A stretch of 64,000 nucleotides of DNA from Arthrobacter citreus (lineage in GTDB: Bacteria; Bacillota; Bacilli; Bacillales; Bacillaceae_G), in NCBI GenBank assembly GCA_013200995.1, contig CP053688.1, positions 1,798,001 to 1,862,000 of the forward strand, written 5' to 3'. Both the position numbers and the translations under genes were made by a program. Under the pieces are notes generated by a model that ran no database searches, was not told where the DNA came from, and worked only from the letters and a program-made list of their open reading frames with translations. Below, piece by piece: positions 1 to 8,683 of the stretch. Position 1 is the stretch's first letter. Every line of letters begins with the position of its first letter.

Positions 1-481
1 CTTCTAATGACCCGCTAAGTAATAAAGCATTCCCTTCACCAGTCGTTAAATCAATCCAAACTAAAGCATATGAAGTTTTAGAAACTTCCGTTAATGTTGA
101 GATGTAATGGTTCTGCTTCTCATCAATTGATCTACCTTCCATTTGCGTACCAGGAGTAATTAATTGAACAACCTCTCTTTTTACTACTCCTTTAGCGACC
201 GTTGGATCCTCAACCTGTTCACATATTGCTACTTTGTAACCTTTTTCTACTAATTGTTCTATATATCCAGCAGCTGCATGAAAAGGAACACCACACATTG
301 GAATTCGCTCTTCAGTACCACCTGCTCGCCCTGTTAATGTTATTTCCAAAACTTGAGATGCTTTTATCGCATCCTCAAAAAACATTTCATAAAAATCGCC
401 AAGTCTAAAAAATAAAAAAGCATCCTGGTAATTTTTCTTTATATTTAAATATTGCTCAATCATTGGCGTATATGTTGCCAT
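1..481 (-). CDS. mutS: DNA mismatch repair protein MutS, N-terminal part (cut by window edge)
   Basis: The first 160 codons of MutS; the rest runs off the left edge. MutS recognises mismatches and small loops and recruits MutL. The N-terminal mismatch-binding domain is clear: the start [16 protein letters not shown] and the block [11 protein letters not shown] with the Phe-Tyr-Glu wedge at residues 30-32, followed by [19 protein letters not shown]. The start is the ATG at 479-481. It lies downstream of cotE in the same direction, as in B. subtilis, separated by about 300 bp that contain the cotE terminator and an imperfect dispersed repeat but no gene. Confidence 0.97.
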   Translation of the reverse strand, partial: MATYTPMIEQYLNIKKNYQDAFLFFRLGDFYEMFFEDAIKASQVLEITLTGRAGGTEERIPMCGVPFHAAAGYIEQLVEKGYKVAICEQVEDPTVAKGVVKREVVQLITPGTQMEGRSIDEKQNHYISTLTEVSKTSYALVWIDLTTGEGNALLLSGSLE

Positions 482-744
482 TTTATCCTCTCCATCAAAA
501 AACATTCTTCGCATATTATATCACATTTTGACGAAGGCTTATGAAAGTTCGAAAGTTAAGATCAAGAAACTCTTCGATTGGTTAAACGATAAAAATAGAG
601 TAACAGTCACGTTTTGAAGAAAACGCTCAGATTGGCTAGCTTTTAAGTTAAGACAGAGGCGTAGTTGCACTTATACTTAAATTCCTAAAATTGGAAAATT
701 CTTCTTTTTTCTTCTCCGCTGCCAATTTATACTTTCTTACCAAA

Positions 745-776
745 TTAAAAAAGCTAGGAAGTTTCACCTTCCTAGC
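745..776 (-). terminator. Intrinsic terminator of cotE
   Basis: A perfect 9-bp stem (753-761 with 768-776, GCTAGGAAG paired with CTTCCTAGC) is followed on the minus strand by a T run. It lies just after the cotE stop codon. Confidence 0.85.
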
Positions 777-781
777 CTAGC

Positions 782-1327
782 TTATTCTTCTTCGCCTTCT
801 AATACGAAATCTGGATCTAAATCTTCAAATTCGTCATCTACATCAAAGAAATCATCATCGTCATGTACACCGTGAGGCGCAACAAGTACAACAACTTTCG
901 TTTCACCTACTACTTCAACTAAAACTTCTTTTTCTACAGTTACAATAAATCGATTCCCATTTGGAGAAATAATTGCATCTAAACAATTTGGATGTTTTAA
1001 TGATCGTGCAATAACTTCACAATCTTCACCAGTAAAATTGTCATCTCTGTGTCTTAATCTTACTACTTCAGTATACTTAACAGACTCAGGCACTACTTCT
1101 GTTTTCGTATTGTCACCATAGGAGTACCAAATATTAATATCATATTTACCAGATACTTCTACTCCATCTTTACATTTTTTTGCATCATATACATGGTTTA
1201 TAACCCAGCAGCCTAAAATACTTGATGGTGTATGATTTGGTGTAAGTGTATGAGTGACTTTGTTATATTTCTTGCCTCTTCCTACGACTGCCTTCGTTAT
1301 AATCTCTCTGTGTTCGCGTTCAGACAT
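782..1327 (-). CDS. cotE: Outer spore coat morphogenetic protein CotE
   Basis: 181 residues, the same length as B. subtilis CotE, and recognisable throughout (MSEREHREIITKAVVGRGKK at the start, then HTLTPNHTPSSILGCWVINH). CotE forms a ring around the forespore in the mother cell and directs assembly of the outer coat (crust in some species). The C-terminal 25 or so residues are very acidic (DDDDFFDVDDEFEDLDPD), a family feature. A GAGGAGG ribosome binding site lies upstream. It is followed by mutS and preceded by ricA and miaB, the usual Bacillus order. Candidate sigma-E and sigma-K promoters lie upstream. Confidence 0.97.
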   Translation of the reverse strand: MSEREHREIITKAVVGRGKKYNKVTHTLTPNHTPSSILGCWVINHVYDAKKCKDGVEVSGKYDINIWYSYGDNTKTEVVPESVKYTEVVRLRHRDDNFTGEDCEVIARSLKHPNCLDAIISPNGNRFIVTVEKEVLVEVVGETKVVVLVAPHGVHDDDDFFDVDDEFEDLDPDFVLEGEEE

Positions 1328-1359
1328 AGGTGTGACCCTCCTCGTTCCATTTTCATTTC

Positions 1360-1446
1360 ATTCTATGCGTGACATATGCGGAATGTGTTAATGACATGAA
1401 AATTCTTTTATACAAGTTAAAAAAACATGTGATGATAAATTGTATG
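1360..1446 (-). promoter_or_regulatory. Candidate sporulation promoters of cotE (sigma-E P1, sigma-K P2)
   Basis: On the minus strand CATACAAT (1439-1446) is a perfect sigma-E -10 element, but its -35 is weak. Closer to the gene, AACA (1386-1389) and GCATAGAAT (1360-1368), spaced 17 nt, resemble a sigma-K promoter (AC, then CATAnnnTA). B. subtilis cotE is known to have a sigma-E P1 and a sigma-K P2 in this order. Assignment here is by consensus only. Confidence 0.45.
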
Positions 1447-1545
1447 ACGACAGCCTAATAAAGTTGACTCTATTTTGAAGAATTTAAAAAATAAACATGA
1501 AAAATATTATATTTAGGCTATTTAGTAATTACTTTATTAGCTTTA

Positions 1546-1592
1546 CTTAAAAAAAAGACTCAGGCAGCAAAATTAATTGCTTCTCCTGAGTC
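1546..1592 (-). terminator. Intrinsic terminator of the miaB-ricA operon
   Basis: Stem ACTCAGG (1558-1564) with CCTGAGT (1585-1591), extended internally by AAGCAATT-type pairing, followed on the minus strand by eight T. It directly follows the ricA stop and separates ricA from cotE. Confidence 0.85.
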
Positions 1593-1601
1593 CTAAATTT
1601 G

Positions 1602-2048
1602 TTAATTGCTGCAGCTATCTGTTTTGCAAGCATCCGGTCCATGTGCTACCTTTGATCCTGTTTCTCCGCTTAGTAAGTTGCCACCTGTTGATTTAATAAT
1701 TTCATCTGTTACACCATTTGAGATCGTGTGGGCGATTAATTGTAGTAAATCATTCACTTCTACTTGAGATGATTGGAATTCTTGTACTACTGGAATTGAT
1801 TCTAATTTTTCGTTTAAATCATCAAGCTCTTGTTCAACCTTTTTAAGAGCTTCTTTCTTACCCCAGTGCTCTAAATTAACAGCTTGTTTTTGTAATGATT
1901 TAATTTCTTCGATATGCGATCTTACAGAATCGCTCTCGTTAATTTGCGCTTCAGCACGTTTAAAAAAGTCTACTTCTTCTGTTTCAGAAATCATTACTGC
2001 TAATTCTTTAGCACGTTCAACGATATCAGCTTTTGTATATTTTCCCAT
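1602..2048 (-). CDS. ricA: RicA (YmcA), subunit of the RicA-RicF-RicT RNA-maturation complex
   Basis: 148 residues, clearly YmcA (family segment ISETEEVDFFKRAEAQINE and EVNDLLQLIAHTISN). In B. subtilis YmcA, YlbF and YaaT form an Fe-S-binding complex that works with RNase Y in mRNA processing and is needed for biofilm formation, competence and sporulation. Two cysteines near the C-terminus (DACKTDSCSN) are candidate cluster ligands. The start MGKYTKAD at 2048 is chosen because AGAGGTG lies at the right distance. Its ATG overlaps the miaB stop by one base (TAATG), so translation is probably coupled. RNase Y, its partner, is also in this window. Confidence 0.95.
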   Translation of the reverse strand: MGKYTKADIVERAKELAVMISETEEVDFFKRAEAQINESDSVRSHIEEIKSLQKQAVNLEHWGKKEALKKVEQELDDLNEKLESIPVVQEFQSSQVEVNDLLQLIAHTISNGVTDEIIKSTGGNLLSGETGSKVAHGPDACKTDSCSN

Positions 2049-3577
2049 TATAGCACCTCTACTGTTTCTTCTACTAATTCTCCATCTAATGACCATGTTT
2101 TAGCTTTTGTAACTTTTACTTTTACAATTTGACCAACGATTGATTTAGGACCTCTAAAGTTTACAAGTTTATTATAAGGAGTATACCCAGCAAGTACATC
2201 TGGATTCTTCTTACTTTCACCCTCTACTAAAACATCAAGAATTTGTCCTTCAAAACGTTTATTAAATTCAGCTGATTTTGCATTTACAACTTCGTTTAGA
2301 CGTTGTAATCTTTGCTTTTTCACACTCTCTGGTACATTATCTACCATTTTGGCAGCCGGTGTTCCTTCACGCGGTGAATAGATGAAAGTAAATGCTAAAT
2401 CAAAACCTACTTCTTCATATAACGTCATCGTTTCTTCAAATTGCTCATCTGTTTCATTTGGGAATCCAACAATTATATCTGTTGTAAATGAAATTTGTGG
2501 CATAGCCGTTTTTAATTTTCTTACAAGTTCAAGATACTGTTCACGATCATATTTACGTGACATTAACTTCAGAACTTCTGAGCTACCCGATTGAACCGGT
2601 AAATGAATATGTGGCATTAAGTTGCCACCTTTTGCTAATACTTCTATTAAATGATCATCAAAATCTCGTGGATGACTTGTTGTAAAACGTACACGCGGAA
2701 TACCAATTTTACGGATTTCATCCATTAAATGACCTAATCCATAAGTTCCTTCAGCTAAGTCTTTACCGTATGCATTAACATTTTGACCTAATAAAGTAAC
2801 TTCCTTGTAACCTAGTCTAGCTAACTCACGAACTTCATTAATAATGTCTTCTGGTTGACGGCTACGCTCTTTACCACGTGTATAAGGAACAATACAGTAT
2901 GTACAGAATTTATCGCAACCATACATAATATTAACCCATGCTTTAATTTCACCACGACGGACTTTTGGAAGATTTTCAATTACATCCCCTTCTTTTGACC
3001 ATACTTCGATAACCATTTCTTTACTAAACATTGCTTCTTGAATAATAAATGGTAGTCTATGAATATTATGGGTACCAAATACCATATCAATAAATGAATG
3101 TTTTTGTAAGATTCGATTAACGACAGCTTCTTCTTGGGACATACAACCACAAATACCAATTAACAAGTCTGGTCTTTGAAGCTTTAACGGTTTTAAGTGT
3201 CCAATTTCTCCAAATACTTTATTTTCAGCATTTTCTCGAATTGCACATGTGTTTAATAGAATAATATCAGCATCTTCAACTGATGTAGCAACTTCATAAC
3301 CCATCGTTGTAAAGATACCGGCCATAACTTCTGTGTCATGCTCGTTCATTTGACAACCATATGTACGGATTAAGAATTTCTTACCTGCACCCGAATTTCT
3401 CATTTCTTCAGGAATTTCGAAACCGCGATCATAAGTAACTTCTTCTTTACCTCTACGCTTTGCATCAGCTAAAGAAGGAGCTTGGTAAACCTTTTCAAAA
3501 TATTGACTATAATCTTTATCGTTTTTATTTTTCGTATTATTTATATTAGTGCCTTGAAGGCGTTGTTGTTCATTCAT
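2048..3577 (-). CDS. miaB: tRNA-2-methylthio-N6-dimethylallyladenosine synthase MiaB
   Basis: 509 residues, the B. subtilis length, using the ATG of MNEQQRLQG at 3577, which has AAAGGAG upstream; an in-frame ATG 10 codons further up lacks this. MiaB is a radical-SAM enzyme that methylthiolates i6A37 in tRNAs reading UNN codons. It shows the N-terminal UPF0004 domain ([12 protein letters not shown] and [15 protein letters not shown] cysteines), the radical SAM motif [14 protein letters not shown] (CxxxCxxC) in the middle, and a C-terminal TRAM domain. It is co-transcribed and overlaps with ricA. Confidence 0.97.
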   Translation of the reverse strand: MNEQQRLQGTNINNTKNKNDKDYSQYFEKVYQAPSLADAKRRGKEEVTYDRGFEIPEEMRNSGAGKKFLIRTYGCQMNEHDTEVMAGIFTTMGYEVATSVEDADIILLNTCAIRENAENKVFGEIGHLKPLKLQRPDLLIGICGCMSQEEAVVNRILQKHSFIDMVFGTHNIHRLPFIIQEAMFSKEMVIEVWSKEGDVIENLPKVRRGEIKAWVNIMYGCDKFCTYCIVPYTRGKERSRQPEDIINEVRELARLGYKEVTLLGQNVNAYGKDLAEGTYGLGHLMDEIRKIGIPRVRFTTSHPRDFDDHLIEVLAKGGNLMPHIHLPVQSGSSEVLKLMSRKYDREQYLELVRKLKTAMPQISFTTDIIVGFPNETDEQFEETMTLYEEVGFDLAFTFIYSPREGTPAAKMVDNVPESVKKQRLQRLNEVVNAKSAEFNKRFEGQILDVLVEGESKKNPDVLAGYTPYNKLVNFRGPKSIVGQIVKVKVTKAKTWSLDGELVEETVEVL

Positions 3578-3780
3578 AAAACAATCTCCTTTCAATCGAA
3601 CGTCCACACATTAATTAAGTATATAACGTTATTCTACAATATACAATGTGCGTTACGCAAAAAAGAAAGCCTAAAATAGAAGTATATTTGAATAATTTTT
3701 TTAATATTTTTAATCATTTCTGTTAAAATAGAGAGCGCTTTAATTAATAATAGAAGAATGTTATTTTTCACTTCAATTAC

Positions 3781-3811
3781 AAAATAAAAAGAGGACCATA
3801 AAAGGATCCTC
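3781..3811 (-). terminator. Intrinsic terminator downstream of the mraY-like gene
   Basis: Inverted repeat GAGGATCC / GGTCCTC (3791-3811) followed on the minus strand by TTTTTATTTT. Confidence 0.8.
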
Positions 3812-3845
3812 AAAATTCAAAATTTATACTATTTAAGTACTTAGT

Positions 3846-4796
3846 TTACATAAATAAATAAAAATATAAAAGGCTTAATAAGCTACATGTCCAAGATATA
3901 ATAGTAAAATTCATAACAATGATATTTTCCGACCAACCATACTTAATTCCATAATGAAAATGGATAGGAGCCATGAGAAACAGACGCTCTCTTGTTTTTT
4001 TAAAGTAAAGAACTTGAAAAATAACAGAAAACTGCTCAGCTAAATAAATTAAAAACAAAATCGGAATCAAAATTTCTACTTTTTCAATGATCGCTAAAAA
4101 GGATAGTGAACCACCAATTGCCATTGAACCTGTATCGCCCATAAATGCCTTAGCGGGATATAAGTTATAAATTAAAAAACCAGCTAAACTTGCGATCATA
4201 ATTAGACTAAAAATTTTTACTTCTATATGATCTGAAATCAGAAAAAAGAAAAAGAAGGTAGGAATTGAGACCATACCAAGAAGTCCATCCATCCCATCAG
4301 TAAAATTAATAGCATTTGCAGATCCTACAATAAATAAAGTCACGATCGCTAAATAAACCCATAATGGTAAAAAGATTTTGATTGAATCTGTAAAACGAAA
4401 AGTTGTATCTATACCAAAATAATTAATTAATACAATAAGCAACAAAATAGTAAATGAAAATTGAAAAATTAGTTTTGTCTTAGCCGATATTCCTCCAGGG
4501 TCCTGCTTTGATGCTTTCCAAAAGTCATCAAGAAAACCTACAAAACTAAATAAAATAAAGGTTCCAACTAAAAAAAGCATGAGTGGGCTTGAATAATTAA
4601 GGAATGCTACTAATATACCAATCAAAAATATGCTTCCTAGCATTAATGGTGTACCTTTTTTATTATGGTGTTCAGGTGGTAATTCAGCTCTTATAGGTTG
4701 TGTCAACTTCAATTTTCTTAATGTAGCAATTAATAAGGGTGAAAAAATACTTACTAAAACAAAAGTTAAAAGGGCCGGTAAAAGTGAGAACAACAA
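3846..4796 (-). CDS. MraY-like phospho-MurNAc-pentapeptide transferase family protein (paralogue outside the dcw cluster)
   Basis: Polytopic membrane protein of about 316 residues in the MraY/WecA family, which transfers phospho-sugars to undecaprenyl phosphate. MraY-like landmarks are present: HHNKKGTPLMLGS, the DD pair in FVGFLDDFWKASK, NAINFTDGMDGLLGM, AFMGDTGSMAIGG, and a late loop APIHFHYGIKYGWSE. In housekeeping MraY this loop reads HHH; here the middle histidine is Phe. It is not in a division/cell-wall cluster, so it is probably a second, specialised copy. Start: a TTG at 4796 sits 8 nt after AAAGGAG; a TTG six codons upstream would place the ribosome binding site inside the gene. Function and acceptor are inferred. 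Confidence 0.8.
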   Translation of the reverse strand: MLFSLLPALLTFVLVSIFSPLLIATLRKLKLTQPIRAELPPEHHNKKGTPLMLGSIFLIGILVAFLNYSSPLMLFLVGTFILFSFVGFLDDFWKASKQDPGGISAKTKLIFQFSFTILLLIVLINYFGIDTTFRFTDSIKIFLPLWVYLAIVTLFIVGSANAINFTDGMDGLLGMVSIPTFFFFFLISDHIEVKIFSLIMIASLAGFLIYNLYPAKAFMGDTGSMAIGGSLSFLAIIEKVEILIPILFLIYLAEQFSVIFQVLYFKKTRERLFLMAPIHFHYGIKYGWSENIIVMNFTIISWTCSLLSLLYFYLFM

Positions 4797-4994
4797 ATTT
4801 TTTTCTCCTTTCAATTCCTTTTAACTTAGAAATTCGATAATGCTGTGGAATATCCTTTATTTCCCTGTTTTTTGTTTTAATATCCCTATTTGCTAACCCA
4901 ATTGAGCTTTTACTGTACCCCACTCTATTTCTGAATTAATACGAGAAAAACGCTCTTCATTGCTCTATCATTTTCTAATTCCCCATCCAAAATG

Positions 4995-5540
4995 CTATTT
5001 TAATATATTACTAATCTTAATTTTCCAAATCATGTGATCATAACCTTTTCCCCAAAAATCCTTATATAAGTATTTAGGTTCGCCAAATTTCTTTTTCCAG
5101 ATTTTTTGTGCGTTCGTATAACCACTATCTAAACAAAATTCATTTATTCCTCTATTCTGTAAAGTAGAATACATTGTATTTAGTAATAATTTCCCTACTC
5201 CTTTCTTTTGATAGTCCGGATGAACGAAAACAGTTCCTATTTCAATTAGGCCATTTAATTCATTTTTTGTGCATTTCATAATGAGATCACTCACCGGTCC
5301 GTATTCAATTGAACCGATAATTTTATCATGATCAAGGGCGATTAAAAAATATCTACTCTCTCCATTGCTGTCAAAATCGTTTTTTAAGTATTTTTCTTTC
5401 GTTTTAATTTCATCGTTAATATCTTCTAATTTCTCCCCTATACCCTCTTTTGTAAACGTATCGATGATCACTTCCCGAAAAAATTGATTTAACTCTTTGT
5501 CATCTTCAATTCTCGGTCTTCTAATTTGAATATTCATCAT
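4995..5540 (-). CDS. GNAT-family N-acetyltransferase
   Basis: About 181 residues with a typical GNAT fold: the acetyl-CoA loop VHPDYQKKGVGKLLLNTM (Q-x-x-G-x-G/A) near residue 112, preceded by the beta-4 strand LIEIGTVFV. The acceptor substrate cannot be told from the sequence. Start chosen at the ATG-ATG pair (5540/5537), which is 8 nt from AGGAG; a GTG three codons upstream overlaps that site. It stands alone between the mraY-like gene and korB; the roughly 300 bp upstream (5541-5843) hold only AT-rich DNA and the korB terminator. Confidence 0.85.
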   Translation of the reverse strand: MMNIQIRRPRIEDDKELNQFFREVIIDTFTKEGIGEKLEDINDEIKTKEKYLKNDFDSNGESRYFLIALDHDKIIGSIEYGPVSDLIMKCTKNELNGLIEIGTVFVHPDYQKKGVGKLLLNTMYSTLQNRGINEFCLDSGYTNAQKIWKKKFGEPKYLYKDFWGKGYDHMIWKIKISNILK

Positions 5541-5802
5541 ATAAATCACTCCTAACCTTTAAACAATTCAACAAAAAATTTGCATAGTCCTATTTATTTT
5601 GGAAAATTTTTAATTATAGATTAACAAAACTTTTTCTAAATATAAGTTCTTAAACGCCAAGTTATAGTTGTGAAATTGAATAAAGTTTGTTAACATTACT
5701 CAATTAAGAAAAGATTGATAATTATTATATTCCTATAAAAAAAATGAACAAATTTATTATAAAATTCTGAATGAACGTTCACATACTGCTTTATATCTCA
5801 AA

Positions 5803-5832
5803 AATAAAAAAACTCCTCAATAAAAGAGGAGT
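5803..5832 (-). terminator. Intrinsic terminator of korAB
   Basis: Perfect stem ACTCCTC (5812-5818) with GAGGAGT (5826-5832) followed on the minus strand by T7ATTTTT. The A-rich 5' side makes it potentially bidirectional. Confidence 0.88.
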
Positions 5833-5843
5833 TTTTGTTTTTA

Positions 5844-6710
5844 TTACATGAATTCAGCAACTAATTTTTCGAATTGACCTTTTTCTAATTGTAGATCTGA
5901 TTCCACTAATGGATCTTCACTGTAACCAGTAATTAATTCTTGGTATGATTTTTGCTCTTTATTTTGGTAAATAAGACCAGTTACTAAACCTTTATTTTGC
6001 ATTAATGTTTGCATAGCCATTTCTTTGTTTGAAGGATCATATCCTTCAATATCAGAAAGTTTAACAAGATTTTCTTTAAACCAGTCATATGTGTTTACTT
6101 TATTGTAAGTTACACATGGGCTGAATACGTTAATTAAAGAGAAACCTTTGTGGTTAATACCTTGCTCGATTAATGAAGTTAACTCTTTTAAGTCACTTGA
6201 GAAACTTTGTGCTACGAATGTTCCACCAGCTGTTAACGCCATTTCCATTACTGAAAGTGCAGATTCAACAGAACCTTGTGGAGTACTCTTAGTTTTGAAT
6301 CCTACATCACTACGAGGAGATGTTTGACCTTTTGTTAAACCGTAAATTTGGTTATCCATTACGATGTAAGTAACGTCGATGTTACGACGAATTGCATGGA
6401 TTGTATGACCTAAACCGATTGCGAATCCATCACCGTCACCACCAGAAGCGATAACAGTTAGATCACGGTTAGCCATTTTAACACCTTGTGCAATTGGAAG
6501 TGAACGACCGTGAATACCATGTAAACCGTAAGAGTTAATATATCCAGAAATACGACCAGAACATCCAATACCAGAAATTACTGCAAGGTTATCAGGTTCT
6601 AAACCAACATTTGCTGCTGCACGTTGAATCGATGCTTGTACTGAGAAGTCTCCACATCCAGGGCACCAGTTTGGTTTGATATTATTACGAAATTCTTTAA
6701 ATGTTGCCAT
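5844..6710 (-). CDS. korB: 2-oxoacid:ferredoxin oxidoreductase, beta subunit (KorB type)
   Basis: 288 residues. This subunit binds thiamine diphosphate and, with the alpha subunit, decarboxylates a 2-oxoacid (probably 2-oxoglutarate) to its acyl-CoA, reducing ferredoxin. The family start NWCPGCGDFSVQ with Cys-x-x-Cys, and the TPP/Mg motif SGGDGDGFAIGLGH followed by VMDNQIYGLTKGQTSP, are present. AAGGAG precedes the ATG, which overlaps the end of korA by 14 nt, so the two subunits are translationally coupled. Substrate specificity (2-oxoglutarate versus pyruvate) is not settled by sequence reading alone. Confidence 0.94.
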   Translation of the reverse strand: MATFKEFRNNIKPNWCPGCGDFSVQASIQRAAANVGLEPDNLAVISGIGCSGRISGYINSYGLHGIHGRSLPIAQGVKMANRDLTVIASGGDGDGFAIGLGHTIHAIRRNIDVTYIVMDNQIYGLTKGQTSPRSDVGFKTKSTPQGSVESALSVMEMALTAGGTFVAQSFSSDLKELTSLIEQGINHKGFSLINVFSPCVTYNKVNTYDWFKENLVKLSDIEGYDPSNKEMAMQTLMQNKGLVTGLIYQNKEQKSYQELITGYSEDPLVESDLQLEKGQFEKLVAEFM

Positions 6711-8454
6711 TTAGAACAACTCCTTCCTTGCAAGTGTTGTAAATTTCTTTTGGTAAGAAAGGATTTCCATCATATTTTAGTAAGCTTGAAATCTTTTCTG
6801 CATGACCACAATTCATTTTAATAATGCTTGCTAATTGACCAGTAGCATTATTTTCAACAACGATTACGCGTTTAGCTTTTTTAAGCTCAGGCATTAATTC
6901 GTTTGTTGGGAATGGGTGAATTAAACGTACATGAGCATGGTTAACTTTGATACCATCTTGCTCTAAACGAACCATTGCTTCTTCGATTGCACCACGAGTT
7001 GAGTTAAAACCAACTAATAATACATCAGCGTCTTCGTGTTTAGAGTTCACTAACACTGGGTTAGGGAATTTTAAGTTGTTTAACTTACGCATACGTTTAT
7101 CCATTTGTTGATTACGGTTAATTGGTGATTCAGATGGTTTACCCATTTCATCATGCTCAACACCAGTTACGTGGTGAATACCACCTTTCATACCTGGTAC
7201 TACACGTGGAGAAACGCCGTCCTCAGTCACTTCATAACGTTTGAAGTATTCTTTGTTTTCAGATACAGGTAATTCTTGTTTGTAATCAAACTTACCACGG
7301 CGAATTTGAACTTTTTCAAATTGAAGTGGTTCAACAGTTTGTTTACCTAAAGAAAGCTGTAAGTCTGTAATTACGATAACAGGAACTTGGAATTCTTCAG
7401 CTACGTTAAACGCTTCCACCATATCGTAGAATCCTTCTTCTACTGTACTTGGAGCGATTACTACTTTCGGAATCTCACCGTGTGTACCGTAGATCATAGC
7501 CATTAAGTCTGATTGTTCTTGTTTAGTAGGAAGACCAGTACTTGGACCACCACGTTGAGTATCAACGATTACTAAAGGAACTTCAGTAATACCAGAAAGG
7601 CCGATTGCTTCCATCATTAATGAAAGACCAGGACCTGCAGATGCTGTTAATGTACGAACACCAGCATAGTTAGCTCCGATTGCCATTGTACATGCAGCAA
7701 TCTCGTCTTCAGTTTGAATAACTGCTCCACCATACTGTGGTAATTTTTTAATTAAGTATTCCATAATCTCAGATGCAGGCGTAATTGGATACGCTGCCAT
7801 AAAACGTGAACCACCAGCTAATGCACCCATTGCGATTGCATCATTACCGATTAAGAACATACGTTTTTTACCATCTGCTTCTGATAATTGCATTTTATTT
7901 ACATTCACGCCAAGCATTTCTCTCATTTCTTGTGCTCCACGTGCGATTGCTTCTATGTTTTTCTCAACAATTTGTTGACCTTTTTTACCGAAAATTTCAT
8001 CTACAACTTCTCTGAAAACTTCAATTGAAAGACCTAAAATTGCACTTGAAGCTCCAACTGCAACCATGTTTTTCATTAATGAAGTACCTAGTTCAGCAGC
8101 TAATTCTGTAAATGGAATTGAATAAAGTGTTACATCAGTTGAATCTGGAATTGTCGGATTAAATTTAGCATCAGCGATTACGATACCGCCTTTGCGTAAT
8201 TCATAAAAGTTTACATCGATTGTTTCTTGGTCAAAGGCTACTAAAATATCTAAGTCATCTGAAATTGCACGAACTTCAGTTGTACTTACACGAATTTTGT
8301 TATTAGTGTGACCACCTTTAATACGAGAAGAGAAATGACGATATCCGTATAAATAGTAACCTAAACGGTTTAACGCAATTGCAAAAATCTCACCTGTACT
8401 TTCGATACCTTCACCCTGTTGTCCTCCAACTTTCCATGAAAGTTGTTCAATCAT
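6697..8454 (-). CDS. korA: 2-oxoacid:ferredoxin oxidoreductase, alpha subunit (gamma-alpha fusion, KorA type)
   Basis: 585 residues. The N-terminal ~180 residues are the gamma domain (SWKVGGQQGEGIESTGEIF, HFSSRIKGGHTNNKIRVS) and the rest the pyrimidine-binding and C-terminal domains of the alpha subunit (NDAIAMGALAGGSRFMAAYP, TPASEIMEYL, ASAGPGLSLMMEAIGLSG). The fused gamma-alpha layout is normal for Bacillus KorA. It forms a two-gene operon with korB just upstream of miaB, an arrangement common in the B. cereus group. AAGGGGTG provides the ribosome binding site. Confidence 0.94.
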   Translation of the reverse strand: MIEQLSWKVGGQQGEGIESTGEIFAIALNRLGYYLYGYRHFSSRIKGGHTNNKIRVSTTEVRAISDDLDILVAFDQETIDVNFYELRKGGIVIADAKFNPTIPDSTDVTLYSIPFTELAAELGTSLMKNMVAVGASSAILGLSIEVFREVVDEIFGKKGQQIVEKNIEAIARGAQEMREMLGVNVNKMQLSEADGKKRMFLIGNDAIAMGALAGGSRFMAAYPITPASEIMEYLIKKLPQYGGAVIQTEDEIAACTMAIGANYAGVRTLTASAGPGLSLMMEAIGLSGITEVPLVIVDTQRGGPSTGLPTKQEQSDLMAMIYGTHGEIPKVVIAPSTVEEGFYDMVEAFNVAEEFQVPVIVITDLQLSLGKQTVEPLQFEKVQIRRGKFDYKQELPVSENKEYFKRYEVTEDGVSPRVVPGMKGGIHHVTGVEHDEMGKPSESPINRNQQMDKRMRKLNNLKFPNPVLVNSKHEDADVLLVGFNSTRGAIEEAMVRLEQDGIKVNHAHVRLIHPFPTNELMPELKKAKRVIVVENNATGQLASIIKMNCGHAEKISSLLKYDGNPFLPKEIYNTCKEGVVLNGNI

Positions 8455-8540
8455 TTCCTACACCCCTTTGAATGCCCTCATTCGTAATAAGTTAAATTAT
8501 AAATGGATAATTTTTTTTGCATCTCATTCATTTTTATAAA

Positions 8541-8597
8541 AGAATGAAAGCGATTTAAAACATATCTTTTGATATGAGTTAATTCGCTTTCAATTCT
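8541..8597. repeat. Long imperfect hairpin between the dipeptidase gene and korA
   Basis: An inverted repeat with GAAAGCGA (8546-8553) and TCGCTTTC (8584-8591), continued outward by AGAAT/ATTCT (8541-8545 with 8593-8597) and inward by CATATC/GATATG around a TTTT loop. There is no clear T run on either strand, so it may be a weak terminator of the dipeptidase gene, an mRNA structure at the korA leader or a small repeat element. Confidence 0.5.
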
Positions 8598-8683
8598 AGA
8601 CCTATTAATCAAAAAAATCAATGATTTTGAAAGAAATTATTCCTTTAATTTTTATATTTTTATTATTCTGAACAAGTAACGTG

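Noticed and set aside
4684..4923. 79-codon minus-strand frame at the start of the mraY-like gene
   Set aside because: Overlaps the coding start of the mraY-like gene in another frame and has no family-like sequence.
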